Source: Actinokineospora bangkokensis
GTDB taxonomy: Bacteria; Actinomycetota; Actinomycetes; Mycobacteriales; Pseudonocardiaceae
Reading direction: 5' to 3'
DNA: 64,000 nt
Assembly (NCBI RefSeq): GCF_001940455.1
Contig: NZ_MKQR01000015.1
Location: forward strand, 31,423-95,422
Shown: positions 8,827 to 17,334 of the stretch, in pieces
Position numbering within the stretch: position 1 is the stretch's first letter
How the letters are laid out: each line of letters begins with the position of its first letter
The notes under the pieces: generated by a model
What the model was told of the DNA's origin: nothing
The model's database searches: none
The model's input: only the letters and a program-made list of their open reading frames with translations
Made by a program: the position numbers and the translations under genes

Positions 8827-9960
8827 TCAGGTGCGGGCGACTTTGAGCAGGCCGAGCAGGCGTTGAGCGTCGAACTCGTTGTCCTCGCGCAGCGCGGAGA
8901 ACACCGCGCGCAACTCCCGCAGCGACTGGCGGCCGGGCCGGACGCCGAGGAAGTCCGCGGTGGCGGGCGGGCCCCACTGGGCCAGGCCGGACGCGCTCAT
9001 CGGCGCCCAGCCCGGGTCCAGGGTGCTGTCGAACAGGTCGCCGTCGCTGAAGTGCTCCACCAGGAACCCGTCCGGGTCGCGCCAGTAGTCGAACAGCTGG
9101 CTGCCCTGGATGTGGCGCCCGATGCCCCAGGAGCGGCGGTGGCCGCGCTCGCGCAGGTGCTCCCCGCCCGCGGCCATCGCGTCGAGGTCCGCGACCTGGT
9201 AGGCCGAGTGCACGTACCGGTTGGCCGGGCCCAGGGTCAGCGCGACGGTGTGGTGGTCGGCGGGCGTGGTGCCGCGGTCGCAGCGGATGAAGCTCATGAC
9301 GGGACCGCGGTCGCGGTTCCCCGCGTGGTAGAGGAAGTCGCTGACGATCATCCCGAGGTTGTGCAGGTACCAGTCGAGGGTCTGGCGGTACTTCGTCGTC
9401 TGGAGCACCACGTGCCCGAGCCGCTGGATGAGCGCGGGCGCCCGGGGCGGTCGCAGCGTGGCGTTGGCCCGTGGCGCGCCGTGGCCGACGTTGTGCACCA
9501 GGGGTTCCTGCGGGGGGAGCGCGGGCAAGTCGTCGGTGTCGGAGACGACCCGGACGTGCAGGCCGCTGGGGTCTTCGAGGTCGACGACGACGCCGCCCAG
9601 CGCTTCCGGCAGCGCCGCCACCGGCCGTCCGGTGGCCTCGGCCAGCCTGAGCACGTCGGCGCGGGCGGCCGCCCGGAAGGCGGGGCCCAGGAACCGCGAG
9701 CGGGCGCCCCGGCGGATGAGCACGCACGGCGCCCCCGGGTCGGTGCCGCGCAGGTGCAGTTCCCGCCCGGTGCTCAGCACCGGGGTGAACCCGAAGTCCC
9801 GCGCGAAGGCCTCCGCGCGCCGCAGGTCCGGCTTCTCGAACTCCAGCCACGCCAGGTCGTGCGCCTTGACCACCGGGTTCGCCGCCCGGCCGGGGTGCTC
9901 CCCCGCCAGCGCGCCGCGCTCGCTGTGCAGACCGGTGTGCGGGTCGTGCCCGACAGCCAC
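8827..9960 (-). CDS. VOC-superfamily extradiol dioxygenase-like protein
   Basis: A 377-aa two-module vicinal-oxygen-chelate protein. The first module (KAHDLAWLEFEKPDLRRAEA) and second module (QRLGHVVLQTTKYRQTLDWY) each start with a metal-type His or its neighbourhood. DHHTVALTLG and the late segment FDYWRDPDGFLVEHFSDGD supply the second His and the Glu expected of Fe/Mn extradiol enzymes. The first module has Asp-Leu-Ala rather than the metal His, as expected for the structural half. The GTG start was chosen because GAGGGG lies 7 bases upstream; an upstream extension is Ser/Thr-rich and unlikely. It is the first gene of the operon, facing the TetR gene across the palindromes. Confidence 0.85.
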   Translation of the reverse strand: MAVGHDPHTGLHSERGALAGEHPGRAANPVVKAHDLAWLEFEKPDLRRAEAFARDFGFTPVLSTGRELHLRGTDPGAPCVLIRRGARSRFLGPAFRAAARADVLRLAEATGRPVAALPEALGGVVVDLEDPSGLHVRVVSDTDDLPALPPQEPLVHNVGHGAPRANATLRPPRAPALIQRLGHVVLQTTKYRQTLDWYLHNLGMIVSDFLYHAGNRDRGPVMSFIRCDRGTTPADHHTVALTLGPANRYVHSAYQVADLDAMAAGGEHLRERGHRRSWGIGRHIQGSQLFDYWRDPDGFLVEHFSDGDLFDSTLDPGWAPMSASGLAQWGPPATADFLGVRPGRQSLRELRAVFSALREDNEFDAQRLLGLLKVART

Positions 9961-9981
9961 GGCGGCTCCCCTCGTCGACGT

Positions 9982-9998
9982 TGATGACGAAATCATCA
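9982..9998. promoter_or_regulatory. inverted repeat TGATGA-N5-TCATCA, candidate TetR operator
   Basis: It lies in the gap between the dioxygenase-like operon and the divergent TetR gene. A 17-bp perfect dyad in an otherwise GC-rich stretch; candidate operator or promoter overlap for the catabolic operon. Confidence 0.5.
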
Positions 9999-10027
9999 GT
10001 CACGAGCGGTTCGTCAGTCAAGGGTTT

Positions 10028-10043
10028 CTGACGACTTCGTCAG
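10028..10043. promoter_or_regulatory. palindrome CTGACGA-CT-TCGTCAG, candidate TetR operator
   Basis: A 16-bp palindrome (only the two central bases unpaired) 52 bp before the TetR start. A half-copy, TTCGTCAG, occurs at 10010-10017, and the partly similar dyad at 9982-9998 is on the operon side. Repeated related sites between divergent genes fit autoregulated TetR control. Confidence 0.6.
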
Positions 10044-10094
10044 CGGTGACGGCGGGGGTACGATGCGCGCCGACGGCGGCGGACGGGAGCAGCG

Positions 10095-10751
10095 ATGGCC
10101 GAGCAGGCCCCGAGCAGGGTGGCGCGGCGCAAGGCGCGCACCCGCACGGCGCTCGTCCGGGCGGCCCAGGCGCTCATCGCCGAGGGCAACACGGCGGTGT
10201 CGGTGCTGGAGATCACCCAGGCCGCCGACGTCGGGCTGGGCTCGTTCTACAACCACTTCGGCACCAAGGAGCAGCTCTACCAGGCCGCGGTCGAGGACGC
10301 GCTGGACCTGCTCGGCGCCCTGCTCGACGGGCTGACCACCGACCTCGACGACCCGGCCCAGGTCTTCGCGCAGAGCTTCCGCGTGCTCGGGCGGCTGCAC
10401 CGCCGCAACCCCGAGCTGAGCAAGGTGCTGCTGCACTACGGGTTCGACCTGTTCACCGCCGACAGCGGCCTGGCCCCCCGCGCCCGCCGCGACATCGAGG
10501 CCGCGGCGCGGGCGGGCCGCTTCACCACCACCGACGCCGACGTGGCCATGGTGACGGTGGCGGGCGCGGCGCTCGGCCTCGGCCAACTGCTGCACCGCAG
10601 GCCCGACCGCGACGACGCCGAGACCACCGACCAGGTCACCGAGGACCTGCTGCGCATGCTCGGCCTCTCCCCCGCCGAGGCGCACGACATCTGCACCCGC
10701 CCCCTCCCCGACCTCGACACCGCCGCCACCTGGCCGGAAGCGACGCCCTAG
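10095..10751 (+). CDS. TetR family regulator of the 3253-9960 operon
   Basis: A 218-aa one-domain regulator. The N-terminal helix-turn-helix is ALIAEGNTAVSVLEITQAAD, VGLGSFYNHFGTKEQLYQA, with the family-typical FYNHF-TKE. The C-terminal ligand domain (residues ~65-200) has no recognisable ligand signature. The ATG lies 6 bases after GGGAG. It is divergent from the five-gene aromatic catabolism operon, and the shared 134-bp gap holds two dyads. Probably a repressor released by a pathway substrate or CoA ester; inferred from layout. Confidence 0.9.
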   Translation: MAEQAPSRVARRKARTRTALVRAAQALIAEGNTAVSVLEITQAADVGLGSFYNHFGTKEQLYQAAVEDALDLLGALLDGLTTDLDDPAQVFAQSFRVLGRLHRRNPELSKVLLHYGFDLFTADSGLAPRARRDIEAAARAGRFTTTDADVAMVTVAGAALGLGQLLHRRPDRDDAETTDQVTEDLLRMLGLSPAEAHDICTRPLPDLDTAATWPEATP

Positions 10752-10829
10752 GACCAGCGGGCGCTTGCCGCCGGGGACGCCCCCGGGCGGCGCGACCGGG
10801 TGCCGCCGACCGCGCCGCGGGCCCTCCGC

Positions 10830-12017
10830 TCAGGTGCGAGCGGCCGCGATGGGCGGGAGGGGGCGTTCGGTCCGGGCGACCTGGGAGACCTTCGCGATAA
10901 TGGGGGCGAACAGCCGCGAGGTCATCACCTTGTCCACGACCTCGCGCAGGGCCAGCCCGACCCGGGTGCGGGGGTAGGCGAAGGGGATGACCCAGTCGGG
11001 GACCTTCTGGACGTCGTCGACGAGCGGGCGCATCCACTCCTCGTAGGCGGCCAGCCCGTCCTCGACCGAGCCGGTGGACAGCGACGCGGCGAGGACGTAG
11101 CCGCCGACGAGGGCGAGGGACGAGCCGCCGCCGCCCATCGGGGTGACGCACCACGCCGCGTCGCCCGCCAGGCAGACCCGGCCGCGGTGCCAGGTGCTCA
11201 TCGTGATCTGGGTCAGGTGGTCGACGTAGACGTCGTCGGACCGGTCGAAGCCGTCGAGGACGCGCCGGGCCTCCCAGCCCGCGTCGGCGAACCGGGCGCG
11301 GAAGTGGGCGAGGGCGGCGGCGCGGTCGAGCCCGGAGACGTCCTCGGAGCGGGCCTGGGCGAGCATGGCGCGGGTGGTGCCGTGGTTGTCCGGGCGGAGG
11401 TGGACCTGCCTGCCGCCCACGGCGTTGTACCAGCGCCACCGGCTGTCGTCGGTGCTGGTGCGCGGGATCGTGCCGAAGGCCATGGCGATGCCCAGCACCC
11501 GGCGCCCGACCAGGTCGCCGAAGAGGCGGTCGCGGGTGGCCGAGCGGACGCCCTCGGCGATGACCAGCAGGTCGGCGCGCAGGACCCGGCCGGACCGCGT
11601 CGTCACCTCGACCTCGTCCTGGCCGTCGACCACCTCCGCGATCGGGTCGCCGTAGCCGACCTCCACGCCCTCGGGCAGGTGGTCGAGGATGGTGCGGGCG
11701 AAGTCGCCGCGCAGCACCTCCAGCTCCGCGGTGGCGCCGTCCGGGCCGTCGGTGGGCAGCTCGGCGCGCACCCGGCCGGAGGCGTCGACGAAGACCGTGG
11801 CGGTCTCGGTGGTGTTCTGCGCCTTGACCGCCGCCGTGAGGCCCATGCGGTCGAGCACCTCGTGGGCCACCCCGCGCACGTCGACGTTCTGCCCGCCGTC
11901 GCGGAAGGCGCCAGCGCGCTCCAGCACGGTCACCTCCCAGCCGGTGCGCCGCAACCAGAACGCCGCCGAGAGCCCGGCGATGCTCGCACCGGAGACCACC
12001 GCACGCCGTGCCGTCAT
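10830..12017 (-). CDS. FAD-dependent monooxygenase (TetX/aromatic hydroxylase type)
   Basis: A 395-aa class A flavoprotein monooxygenase. FAD dinucleotide motif AVVSGASIAGLSAAFWLRR; DG-like motif LLVIAEGVRSATRDRL near residue 165; GD motif VCLAGDAAWCVTPMGGGGSS near residue 290. It starts at an ATG preceded by GGGGAGG. It shares its order and many motifs (GQNVDVRGV, RPDNHGTTRAM) with the monooxygenase at 39469, so the two are paralogs. Such enzymes hydroxylate aromatic or polyketide substrates and can inactivate drugs such as tetracyclines or rifamycins. The divergent MarR gene and the shared palindrome suggest drug-inducible expression; the substrate is unknown. Confidence 0.88.
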   Translation of the reverse strand: MTARRAVVSGASIAGLSAAFWLRRTGWEVTVLERAGAFRDGGQNVDVRGVAHEVLDRMGLTAAVKAQNTTETATVFVDASGRVRAELPTDGPDGATAELEVLRGDFARTILDHLPEGVEVGYGDPIAEVVDGQDEVEVTTRSGRVLRADLLVIAEGVRSATRDRLFGDLVGRRVLGIAMAFGTIPRTSTDDSRWRWYNAVGGRQVHLRPDNHGTTRAMLAQARSEDVSGLDRAAALAHFRARFADAGWEARRVLDGFDRSDDVYVDHLTQITMSTWHRGRVCLAGDAAWCVTPMGGGGSSLALVGGYVLAASLSTGSVEDGLAAYEEWMRPLVDDVQKVPDWVIPFAYPRTRVGLALREVVDKVMTSRLFAPIIAKVSQVARTERPLPPIAAART

Positions 12018-12054
12018 CAGACCTCCCCGATCGGGGTGGCGGACCACCCGAGTA

Positions 12055-12071
12055 AGCTTTGCAGCAAAGCT
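12055..12071. promoter_or_regulatory. perfect 17-bp palindrome, candidate MarR operator
   Basis: AGCTTTGC-A-GCAAAGCT lies in the 76-bp gap between the divergent monooxygenase and MarR genes. AT-rich perfect dyads of this size between a MarR gene and its target are typical autoregulatory operators. Confidence 0.75.
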
Positions 12072-12093
12072 ACTACGCACCAAAGGGGTCTGC

Positions 12094-12603
12094 ATGGCGG
12101 ACGTCGACCCGCTCACGACGCGCTGGTCACCGGACCAGGTGGAGGTGATGCACCGCCTGCGCGACTGGGCGGTCGGCTTCGCCCAGCTCAACCACCACCT
12201 CGGGGAGTGGGTGGGGTTGCCGGTCTCCGACGCCAACGCCCTGGGCCAGATCATCTGGGCGGCCGAGACCGGCGACCCGCTGTCCCCGGCCCGGCTGGCC
12301 CGCCACCTGGGCATGACCACCGGCGCCACCACGATCCTGCTCAACCGCCTCGAAGGCGCGGGCCACATCCACCGCAGCCGCGAGAGCGCCGACCGCCGCC
12401 GCGTCACCCTGCGCCCCGACCCCGCCGCCCGCGAGAAGGCCCAGCGCTTCCTCGCCTTCGCGGGCGTCGAGATCGCCACCACCCTGCACACCGCCGACCC
12501 GGCCGAGCTGCGCGCCGCCACCGCCTTCCTGCGCAAGCTGACGGCGGCCATCTCCGAGGCCAACCAGCGGCTCGACCGGGAAGGCCCACCCTCCCCCACC
12601 TGA
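12094..12603 (+). CDS. MarR family transcriptional regulator
   Basis: A 169-aa winged-helix regulator. Central HTH/wing region LSPARLARHLGMTTGATTIL, LNRLEGAGHIHRS, RESADRRRVTLRPD (residues ~60-115), with DRR of the wing conserved. The flanking helices form the dimer interface. It is divergent from the flavin monooxygenase, sharing a perfect palindrome, and so is likely an autorepressor that responds to the enzyme's substrate. The ATG follows AAGGGG at 5 bases. Confidence 0.92.
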   Translation: MADVDPLTTRWSPDQVEVMHRLRDWAVGFAQLNHHLGEWVGLPVSDANALGQIIWAAETGDPLSPARLARHLGMTTGATTILLNRLEGAGHIHRSRESADRRRVTLRPDPAAREKAQRFLAFAGVEIATTLHTADPAELRAATAFLRKLTAAISEANQRLDREGPPSPT

Positions 12604-12710
12604 CCAGGACCAGCAGGTGCCGCGCGCTGGTGGTGTCCGAGCGGTGGGCGGGGTGGGGTGGGGCGTGCCACCATCTAGGCCGACATGGCCCAGGCACCGG
12701 GGAGGGTGAC

Positions 12711-13172
12711 GTGCGGATCACCCGGGAGGTGCGCGCCCCGCGGGCGGTCGTGTACCGGCTTCTGGTGGACGGGGACGCGGTGTGCCGCTGGCGGGTGCCG
12801 GAGGGCATGACGGGGCGGGTGCACGAGTTCGACGCCCGGCCGGGTGGGCGGTTCCGGTTGTCGCTGACCTACGACTCGCCCGCCGGGCAGGGCAAGACGT
12901 CCGGTGCCACGGACACCTACGGCGGTCACTTCGCCGAGCTGGTGGACGGGGAGCGGGTCGTGGAGGTGATCGCGTTCGAGAGCGCGGACGTGGCGTTGTC
13001 CGGTGAGCTGCGGATGACCACCGAGGTGAGCGACGCGCCGGGCGGGTGCGTGGTCGCGGTGTCGTTCGAGGGGCTGCCGGGCGCGATCTCGGCGGAGGAC
13101 AACGCCACGGGTACCCGGATGGCGCTGGACAAGCTCGCGGCGCTGGCGGAGGGGGACGCCGCGGGCCGGTAG
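12711..13172 (+). CDS. SRPBCC (AHSA1-like) family protein
   Basis: A 153-aa START/Bet v1-like protein. Motifs: ITREVRAPRAVVYRLLVD at the N-terminus, VCRWRVPEGMTGRVHEFDARPGG, GHFAELVDGERVVEV, and the C-terminal long helix AEDNATGTRMALDKLAALAE that closes the ligand cavity. This is the Aha1-domain group that binds hydrophobic small ligands or acts as a stress protein; no enzymatic residues are expected. The GTG start is 4 bases after GGGGAGG. It lies 9 bases before the PP2C gene and may be cotranscribed with it. Confidence 0.85.
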   Translation: MRITREVRAPRAVVYRLLVDGDAVCRWRVPEGMTGRVHEFDARPGGRFRLSLTYDSPAGQGKTSGATDTYGGHFAELVDGERVVEVIAFESADVALSGELRMTTEVSDAPGGCVVAVSFEGLPGAISAEDNATGTRMALDKLAALAEGDAAGR

Positions 13173-13181
13173 GTTCGGCAC

Positions 13182-13865
13182 GTGGTCAGCGCAGCGGTGG
13201 GGACGGCGGTCGGGAACCGGTACCGGGACAACTACGACACCGCGCACCTGCGCAGGCGGCCCCTGCTCGCGGTGGTCAGCGACGGGATGGGTGCCGGGCC
13301 GGGCAGCGCGTTCGCCAGCCGCACCGCCGTCCAGCTGGTCGCGGCGGCCCGGGACGTCGACGGGGTGGTCGCGGCGGTGGCGGAGGCGCACGCCAAGGCG
13401 CACGCGTTCGGTGAGCGGGGCGGGTTCCTGTCGGGGTGCACGCTCACCGCGCTGGTCGAGTCGGGCGGCGCGCACTGGGTGGTGCAGGTGGGTGACTCGC
13501 GCCTGTACCGGTTGCGCGGGGGCCTGTTGGAGCTGTTGACCGTCGATCACACGATGGCGTGGTTGGGCGCGGTGCACGGTTGGTACGCCCACGACTCCGC
13601 GGAGGCCGAGCGCGCCCGCTACCACCTGACCCGCTACGTCGGGCACCCCGCGCACCCGGCCCCGGACGTCCTGCGCCTCGACCTGGTCCGGGGTGACGTG
13701 CTGCTGCTGTGCACCGACGGGGTGGCCGAGCAGGTCGACTACCACGACCTGCACCGGGTGCTCGGTTCCGGTGGCGAGCCCCGGTCCCAGGTGGACGCCC
13801 TGCTCGCCGCGGCGTCGGCGGCGGGCGGTCGGGACAACGCCACGGCCGTCGTCGTGCACGCCTGA
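13182..13865 (+). CDS. PP2C-family serine/threonine protein phosphatase
   Basis: A 227-aa single-domain PPM phosphatase. The metal-binding and catalytic signatures are present: AVVSDGMGAGPGS (first Asp pair), HWVVQVGDSRLYRLRGG, LLLCTDGVAEQ and GGRDNATAVVV at the end. Metal-dependent dephosphorylation of Ser/Thr proteins is the expected activity, in the cytoplasm, as there is no membrane helix. It is shorter than PstP (catalytic core only). The GTG start is immediately followed by the exporter pair (3 bases to the next ATG), so it may modulate a kinase-controlled process linked to the exporter; no kinase gene lies nearby. Confidence 0.88.
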   Translation: MVSAAVGTAVGNRYRDNYDTAHLRRRPLLAVVSDGMGAGPGSAFASRTAVQLVAAARDVDGVVAAVAEAHAKAHAFGERGGFLSGCTLTALVESGGAHWVVQVGDSRLYRLRGGLLELLTVDHTMAWLGAVHGWYAHDSAEAERARYHLTRYVGHPAHPAPDVLRLDLVRGDVLLLCTDGVAEQVDYHDLHRVLGSGGEPRSQVDALLAAASAAGGRDNATAVVVHA

Positions 13866-13868
13866 GCG

Positions 13869-15554
13869 ATGGCCTACGCACCCCCCACCCCGCGCGACCA
13901 CCGCTCCCCCGCCCGGTTCCTGCTCTGGCTGGTGCGCTCGCAGTGGCCGCGGGTGCTGCTCGGCGCCGCGCTGGGCAGCTCGTGGATGGTCGCGCTGGCC
14001 GTGCCCCCGTACCTGCTGTCGCGGGCGATCGACGACGGCCTGGTCCCCGGCGACACCGGGGCGCTGGTGGGGTGGGCCGCGGCGCTGCTGGGCACCGGCG
14101 TCCTCACCGCCGCCCTGGGCATCTCCCGCCACCGCACGATGACCCGCATCCGCATGGACGCCTCCTTCCGCACCGTGCGGGCCGCCGTCCACCACTGCGC
14201 CCACCTCGGCGCCACCCTGCCGACCCGCGTCGCGGCGGGTGAGGTGGTCGCCATCGGCATCAGCGACGTGCAGGTCATCGCCCAGTCCCTCACCGTCACC
14301 GGGCCGGGGGTGGGGGCGGTGGTGGCGTACCTGGTGGTCGCGCTGGTGCTGCTGTCCACCTCGCCGCTGCTGGCGCTGGTGGTGCTGGCGGGCGTGCCGC
14401 TGCTGGCGCTGGCGGTCGGGCCGCTGCTGCGCCGCATCGAGCGCGCGGGCGCCCGCTACCGGGAGGACCAGGGCGCCCTGACGAACCGGCTGGTGGACGT
14501 GCTCAGCGGGCTGCGGGTGCTCAACGGGTTGGGCGGCAAGGACTTCCACCTGCGCCGCTACCGCGAGATGTCGCGGGGGCTGGTGGAGCGGGGGTACGCG
14601 GTGGGCGGTCCGGCGAGCTGGGTGACCGCGCTCGCGACGGGTCTGCCCGCCCTGTTCCTCGCCGCGGTGGTGTGGCTGGCCGCGCGCATGGCCGCCCAGG
14701 GGCAGATCTCCGCGGGCGATCTGGTGGCGGTGCACGGCTACGTGGCCGTGCTGGTGGTGCCGGTGGCGTTCTTCATCGAGGGCACCGGCGACCTGGCGCG
14801 CGCCCTGGTCGCCGCCGCCCGGGTCACCCGCCTGCTGGGCATCGCCCCGAACCACGTCGACGCCCCGGGCGCCCGCCCCGCCCCGCCGGAGGGCACCCTG
14901 GCCGATCCCACCACCGGGGCGGTGATCCACCCGGGTGTGCTGACCGCCGTGGCGTCCACGTCACCGGCGGGCGCCATCGCCCTGGTGGACCGCTTGGGCC
15001 GCTTCGCCGACACCCAGGCCACCTGGTCGGGCACCCGGGTGGACAGCATCTCCTCGGCCGAACTCCGGGACCGGGTCCTGGTGGCCGACAACGACGCCGC
15101 GTTCTTCCCCGGAACCCTGCGGGCCACCCTCATCGCCCGCACCCCCGCCGACGACGCCGCCCTCCTGTCCGCGCTGCGCGCGGCGGCGGCCGAGGACGTC
15201 CTCGACTCCCTCGCCCACGGCCTCGACACCCACCTGCCCCCGGGCGCCACCACCCTCTCCGGCGGCCAGCGCCAACGCCTCCGCCTGGCCCGCGCCCTGC
15301 ACGCCGACCCGGACGTCCTGCTCGCCGTCGACCCCACGTCCGCGGTGGACGCCACCACGGAGTCCCGCATCGCCCACCGCCTGCGCGCGGCCCGCCGGGG
15401 CCGCACCACCGTCGTCACCACCACGTCCCCGCTCGTCCTCACCCAGGCCGACCACGTGGTCTTCCTGGACGACGACCGGGCCACACCCCCGACGCCGCAC
15501 GCGGACCTCCTGCGCACCAACCCCGCCTACCGCGCCCTGGTCACCCGCTCATGA
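13869..15554 (+). CDS. ABC exporter half-transporter, ATP site partner without Walker A
   Basis: A 561-aa fused membrane/ATPase protein. Six membrane helices occupy about residues 20-320 (for example VLLGAALGSSWMVALAVP and LLSTSPLLALVVLAGVPLL). In the nucleotide domain the Walker A site is gone: the region reads LTAVASTSPAGAIALVDRLG, with no GKS/T. The signature LSGGQRQRLRLARAL is intact and the Walker B segment VLLAVDPTSAVD has Asp in place of the catalytic Glu. So it can supply the signature loop but not bind ATP on its own P-loop. It overlaps its partner gene as ATGA and follows the PP2C gene by 3 bases. Substrate unknown. Confidence 0.9.
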   Translation: MAYAPPTPRDHRSPARFLLWLVRSQWPRVLLGAALGSSWMVALAVPPYLLSRAIDDGLVPGDTGALVGWAAALLGTGVLTAALGISRHRTMTRIRMDASFRTVRAAVHHCAHLGATLPTRVAAGEVVAIGISDVQVIAQSLTVTGPGVGAVVAYLVVALVLLSTSPLLALVVLAGVPLLALAVGPLLRRIERAGARYREDQGALTNRLVDVLSGLRVLNGLGGKDFHLRRYREMSRGLVERGYAVGGPASWVTALATGLPALFLAAVVWLAARMAAQGQISAGDLVAVHGYVAVLVVPVAFFIEGTGDLARALVAAARVTRLLGIAPNHVDAPGARPAPPEGTLADPTTGAVIHPGVLTAVASTSPAGAIALVDRLGRFADTQATWSGTRVDSISSAELRDRVLVADNDAAFFPGTLRATLIARTPADDAALLSALRAAAAEDVLDSLAHGLDTHLPPGATTLSGGQRQRLRLARALHADPDVLLAVDPTSAVDATTESRIAHRLRAARRGRTTVVTTTSPLVLTQADHVVFLDDDRATPPTPHADLLRTNPAYRALVTRS

Positions 15555-17296
15555 GCGCACCGCGCAACACCTTGCCCGTCGCGACGACCGCCGACGTCCG
15601 CCGAGCGGCGCTGGGCGACCTGCGCGCCGACCGCCGGGCGGTGTCCACGATGCTCGGGTTCACCGCCCTCGCGGCGGGCGCGGGCCTGGTCGGGCCGTGG
15701 CTGCTCGGCAGGATCGTGGACGCGGCGGCGCGCGGGGCCGGGGTCGGCACCATCGACCTGCTGGTCGTCGGCATCGTCCTCGCGACCGTGGTGCAGACGG
15801 TGCTCGGCAGGGCCGCGATCGCGGTCGGGTACCGGTTCGGGGAGCGGACGGCGGGACGGGTCCGGGAGCGGTTCCTCGGACGGGCGCTGCGGCTGCCCGC
15901 GGCGGTCGTGGAGCGGGTGGACCCGGGGGACCTCATCGCCCGCGGGAGCACGGACGCCACGGCCGTGGCGACGGCGCTGCGCCGGGCGGTGCCGGAGGTG
16001 CTGGTCGCGTCCGTGCAGGCGGTGTTCCTGATCGTCGCCGTGCTGGTGCTGGACCCGGTGCTGGGGGCTTGCGGGCTGCTGTGCCTGGCGGGCACCGGGT
16101 TCGCGCTCCGGTGGTACCTGCGGCGCGCGCGGGCCGCCTACCTCGCGGAGGCCGCCACCGGGGCCGGGCTGGCGGACGTGATCACCAGCACCGCGCACGG
16201 GGCGCGGACGGTCGAGGCGCTCGGGTTGGAGCGGGAGCGCGCCGAGGCGGTCGAGGGCGCGATCGAGCGGTCGCGGGCGGCGCGGTTGCGGACGCTGTGG
16301 CTGCGGACGGTGCTGTTCCCGTCCGCGGAGGTGTCCTCCGCGCTGCCGGTGGTGGGGGTGCTGCTCGGCGGTTCGCTGGTGGTGGGCGGCGGGGTCGTGA
16401 GCTTGGGCGTCGTGGTGTCGGCCGCGCTGTACCTGCGGCAGCTCGTGGGGCCGTTGGACACGATCACGCTGTGGGTGGAGCAGGTGCAGGGCGCTGTCGC
16501 CTCCTACGCGCGGGTCGAGGGGCTGACGGTGGTTCCCGAGCCGGGCCCGACCAGCGCCGCGGAGCCGGTCGACGACCGGATCGTGGTGCGCGGTGTGCAC
16601 TTCGCCTACGACGAGGGCCGCGATGTGCTGCGCGGCGTCGACCTCGTCGTGCGCCCCGGCGAACGGCTCGCGCTGGTGGGGGCGAGCGGCGCGGGCAAGT
16701 CGACGCTGGGCCGGTTGCTGGCGGGGGTCGACCGGCCCCGGGCGGGCAGCGTGGAGGTGGGCGGGGTGCCCGTGGCGGACCTGCCGCCGGACCGGTTGCG
16801 GGCTCAGGTCGTGCTCGTCACCCAGGACCACCACGTCTTCCGCGACTCCGTGCGCGACAACCTGCTGATCGCCGAACCCACCGCCACCGACGACGACCTG
16901 CGCCGGGCGCTGGCGGCGGTGGGCGCGGACTGGGTGGCCGAGCTGCCGCGCGGCCTGGACTCGGTGGCGGGCGTGGACGTCGCCCCCGACGGCGCGCGGG
17001 CGCAGCAGCTCGCCCTCGCCCGGGTGGTGCTCGCCGACCCGCACACCCTGGTGCTCGACGAGGCGACCGCGCTGCTCGACCCCACGACCGCCCGCGCCAC
17101 CGAGCGCTCGCTGGGCGCGGTGCTCGCGGGCCGCACGGTCGTGGCCATCGCCCACCGCCTCGACACCGCCCGCGACGCCGACCGGGTGGCCGTGCTGGAG
17201 GCGGGCGAACTGGTGGAGCTGGGCACCCACGACGAGCTGCTGCGCCTGGACGGCCGCTACAGCGCCCTGTGGCGCTCCTGGCACCCGCGGGCCTGA
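15551..17296 (+). CDS. ABC exporter half-transporter, catalytic ATPase subunit
   Basis: A 581-aa fused membrane/ATPase protein, partner of the upstream gene. Membrane helices occupy residues ~30-300 (LGFTALAAGAGLVGPWLLG, LVASVQAVFLIVAVLVLD). Walker A is LVGASGAGKSTLGRLLAG and Walker B is TLVLDEATALLD with the catalytic Glu. H-loop AIAHRLDTARDADRV. Its own signature loop is degenerate (APDGARAQQLALARV instead of LSGGQ). Combined with the partner it leaves one consensus ATP site and one dead site. Start overlaps the partner stop by 4 bases. Such heterodimers export drugs, peptides or lipids; the substrate cannot be told here. Confidence 0.92.
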   Translation: MSAPRNTLPVATTADVRRAALGDLRADRRAVSTMLGFTALAAGAGLVGPWLLGRIVDAAARGAGVGTIDLLVVGIVLATVVQTVLGRAAIAVGYRFGERTAGRVRERFLGRALRLPAAVVERVDPGDLIARGSTDATAVATALRRAVPEVLVASVQAVFLIVAVLVLDPVLGACGLLCLAGTGFALRWYLRRARAAYLAEAATGAGLADVITSTAHGARTVEALGLERERAEAVEGAIERSRAARLRTLWLRTVLFPSAEVSSALPVVGVLLGGSLVVGGGVVSLGVVVSAALYLRQLVGPLDTITLWVEQVQGAVASYARVEGLTVVPEPGPTSAAEPVDDRIVVRGVHFAYDEGRDVLRGVDLVVRPGERLALVGASGAGKSTLGRLLAGVDRPRAGSVEVGGVPVADLPPDRLRAQVVLVTQDHHVFRDSVRDNLLIAEPTATDDDLRRALAAVGADWVAELPRGLDSVAGVDVAPDGARAQQLALARVVLADPHTLVLDEATALLDPTTARATERSLGAVLAGRTVVAIAHRLDTARDADRVAVLEAGELVELGTHDELLRLDGRYSALWRSWHPRA

Positions 17297-17334
17297 AACC
17301 CGCTCGCGGCGCCCGCCACCGGCGGTGTACACCC

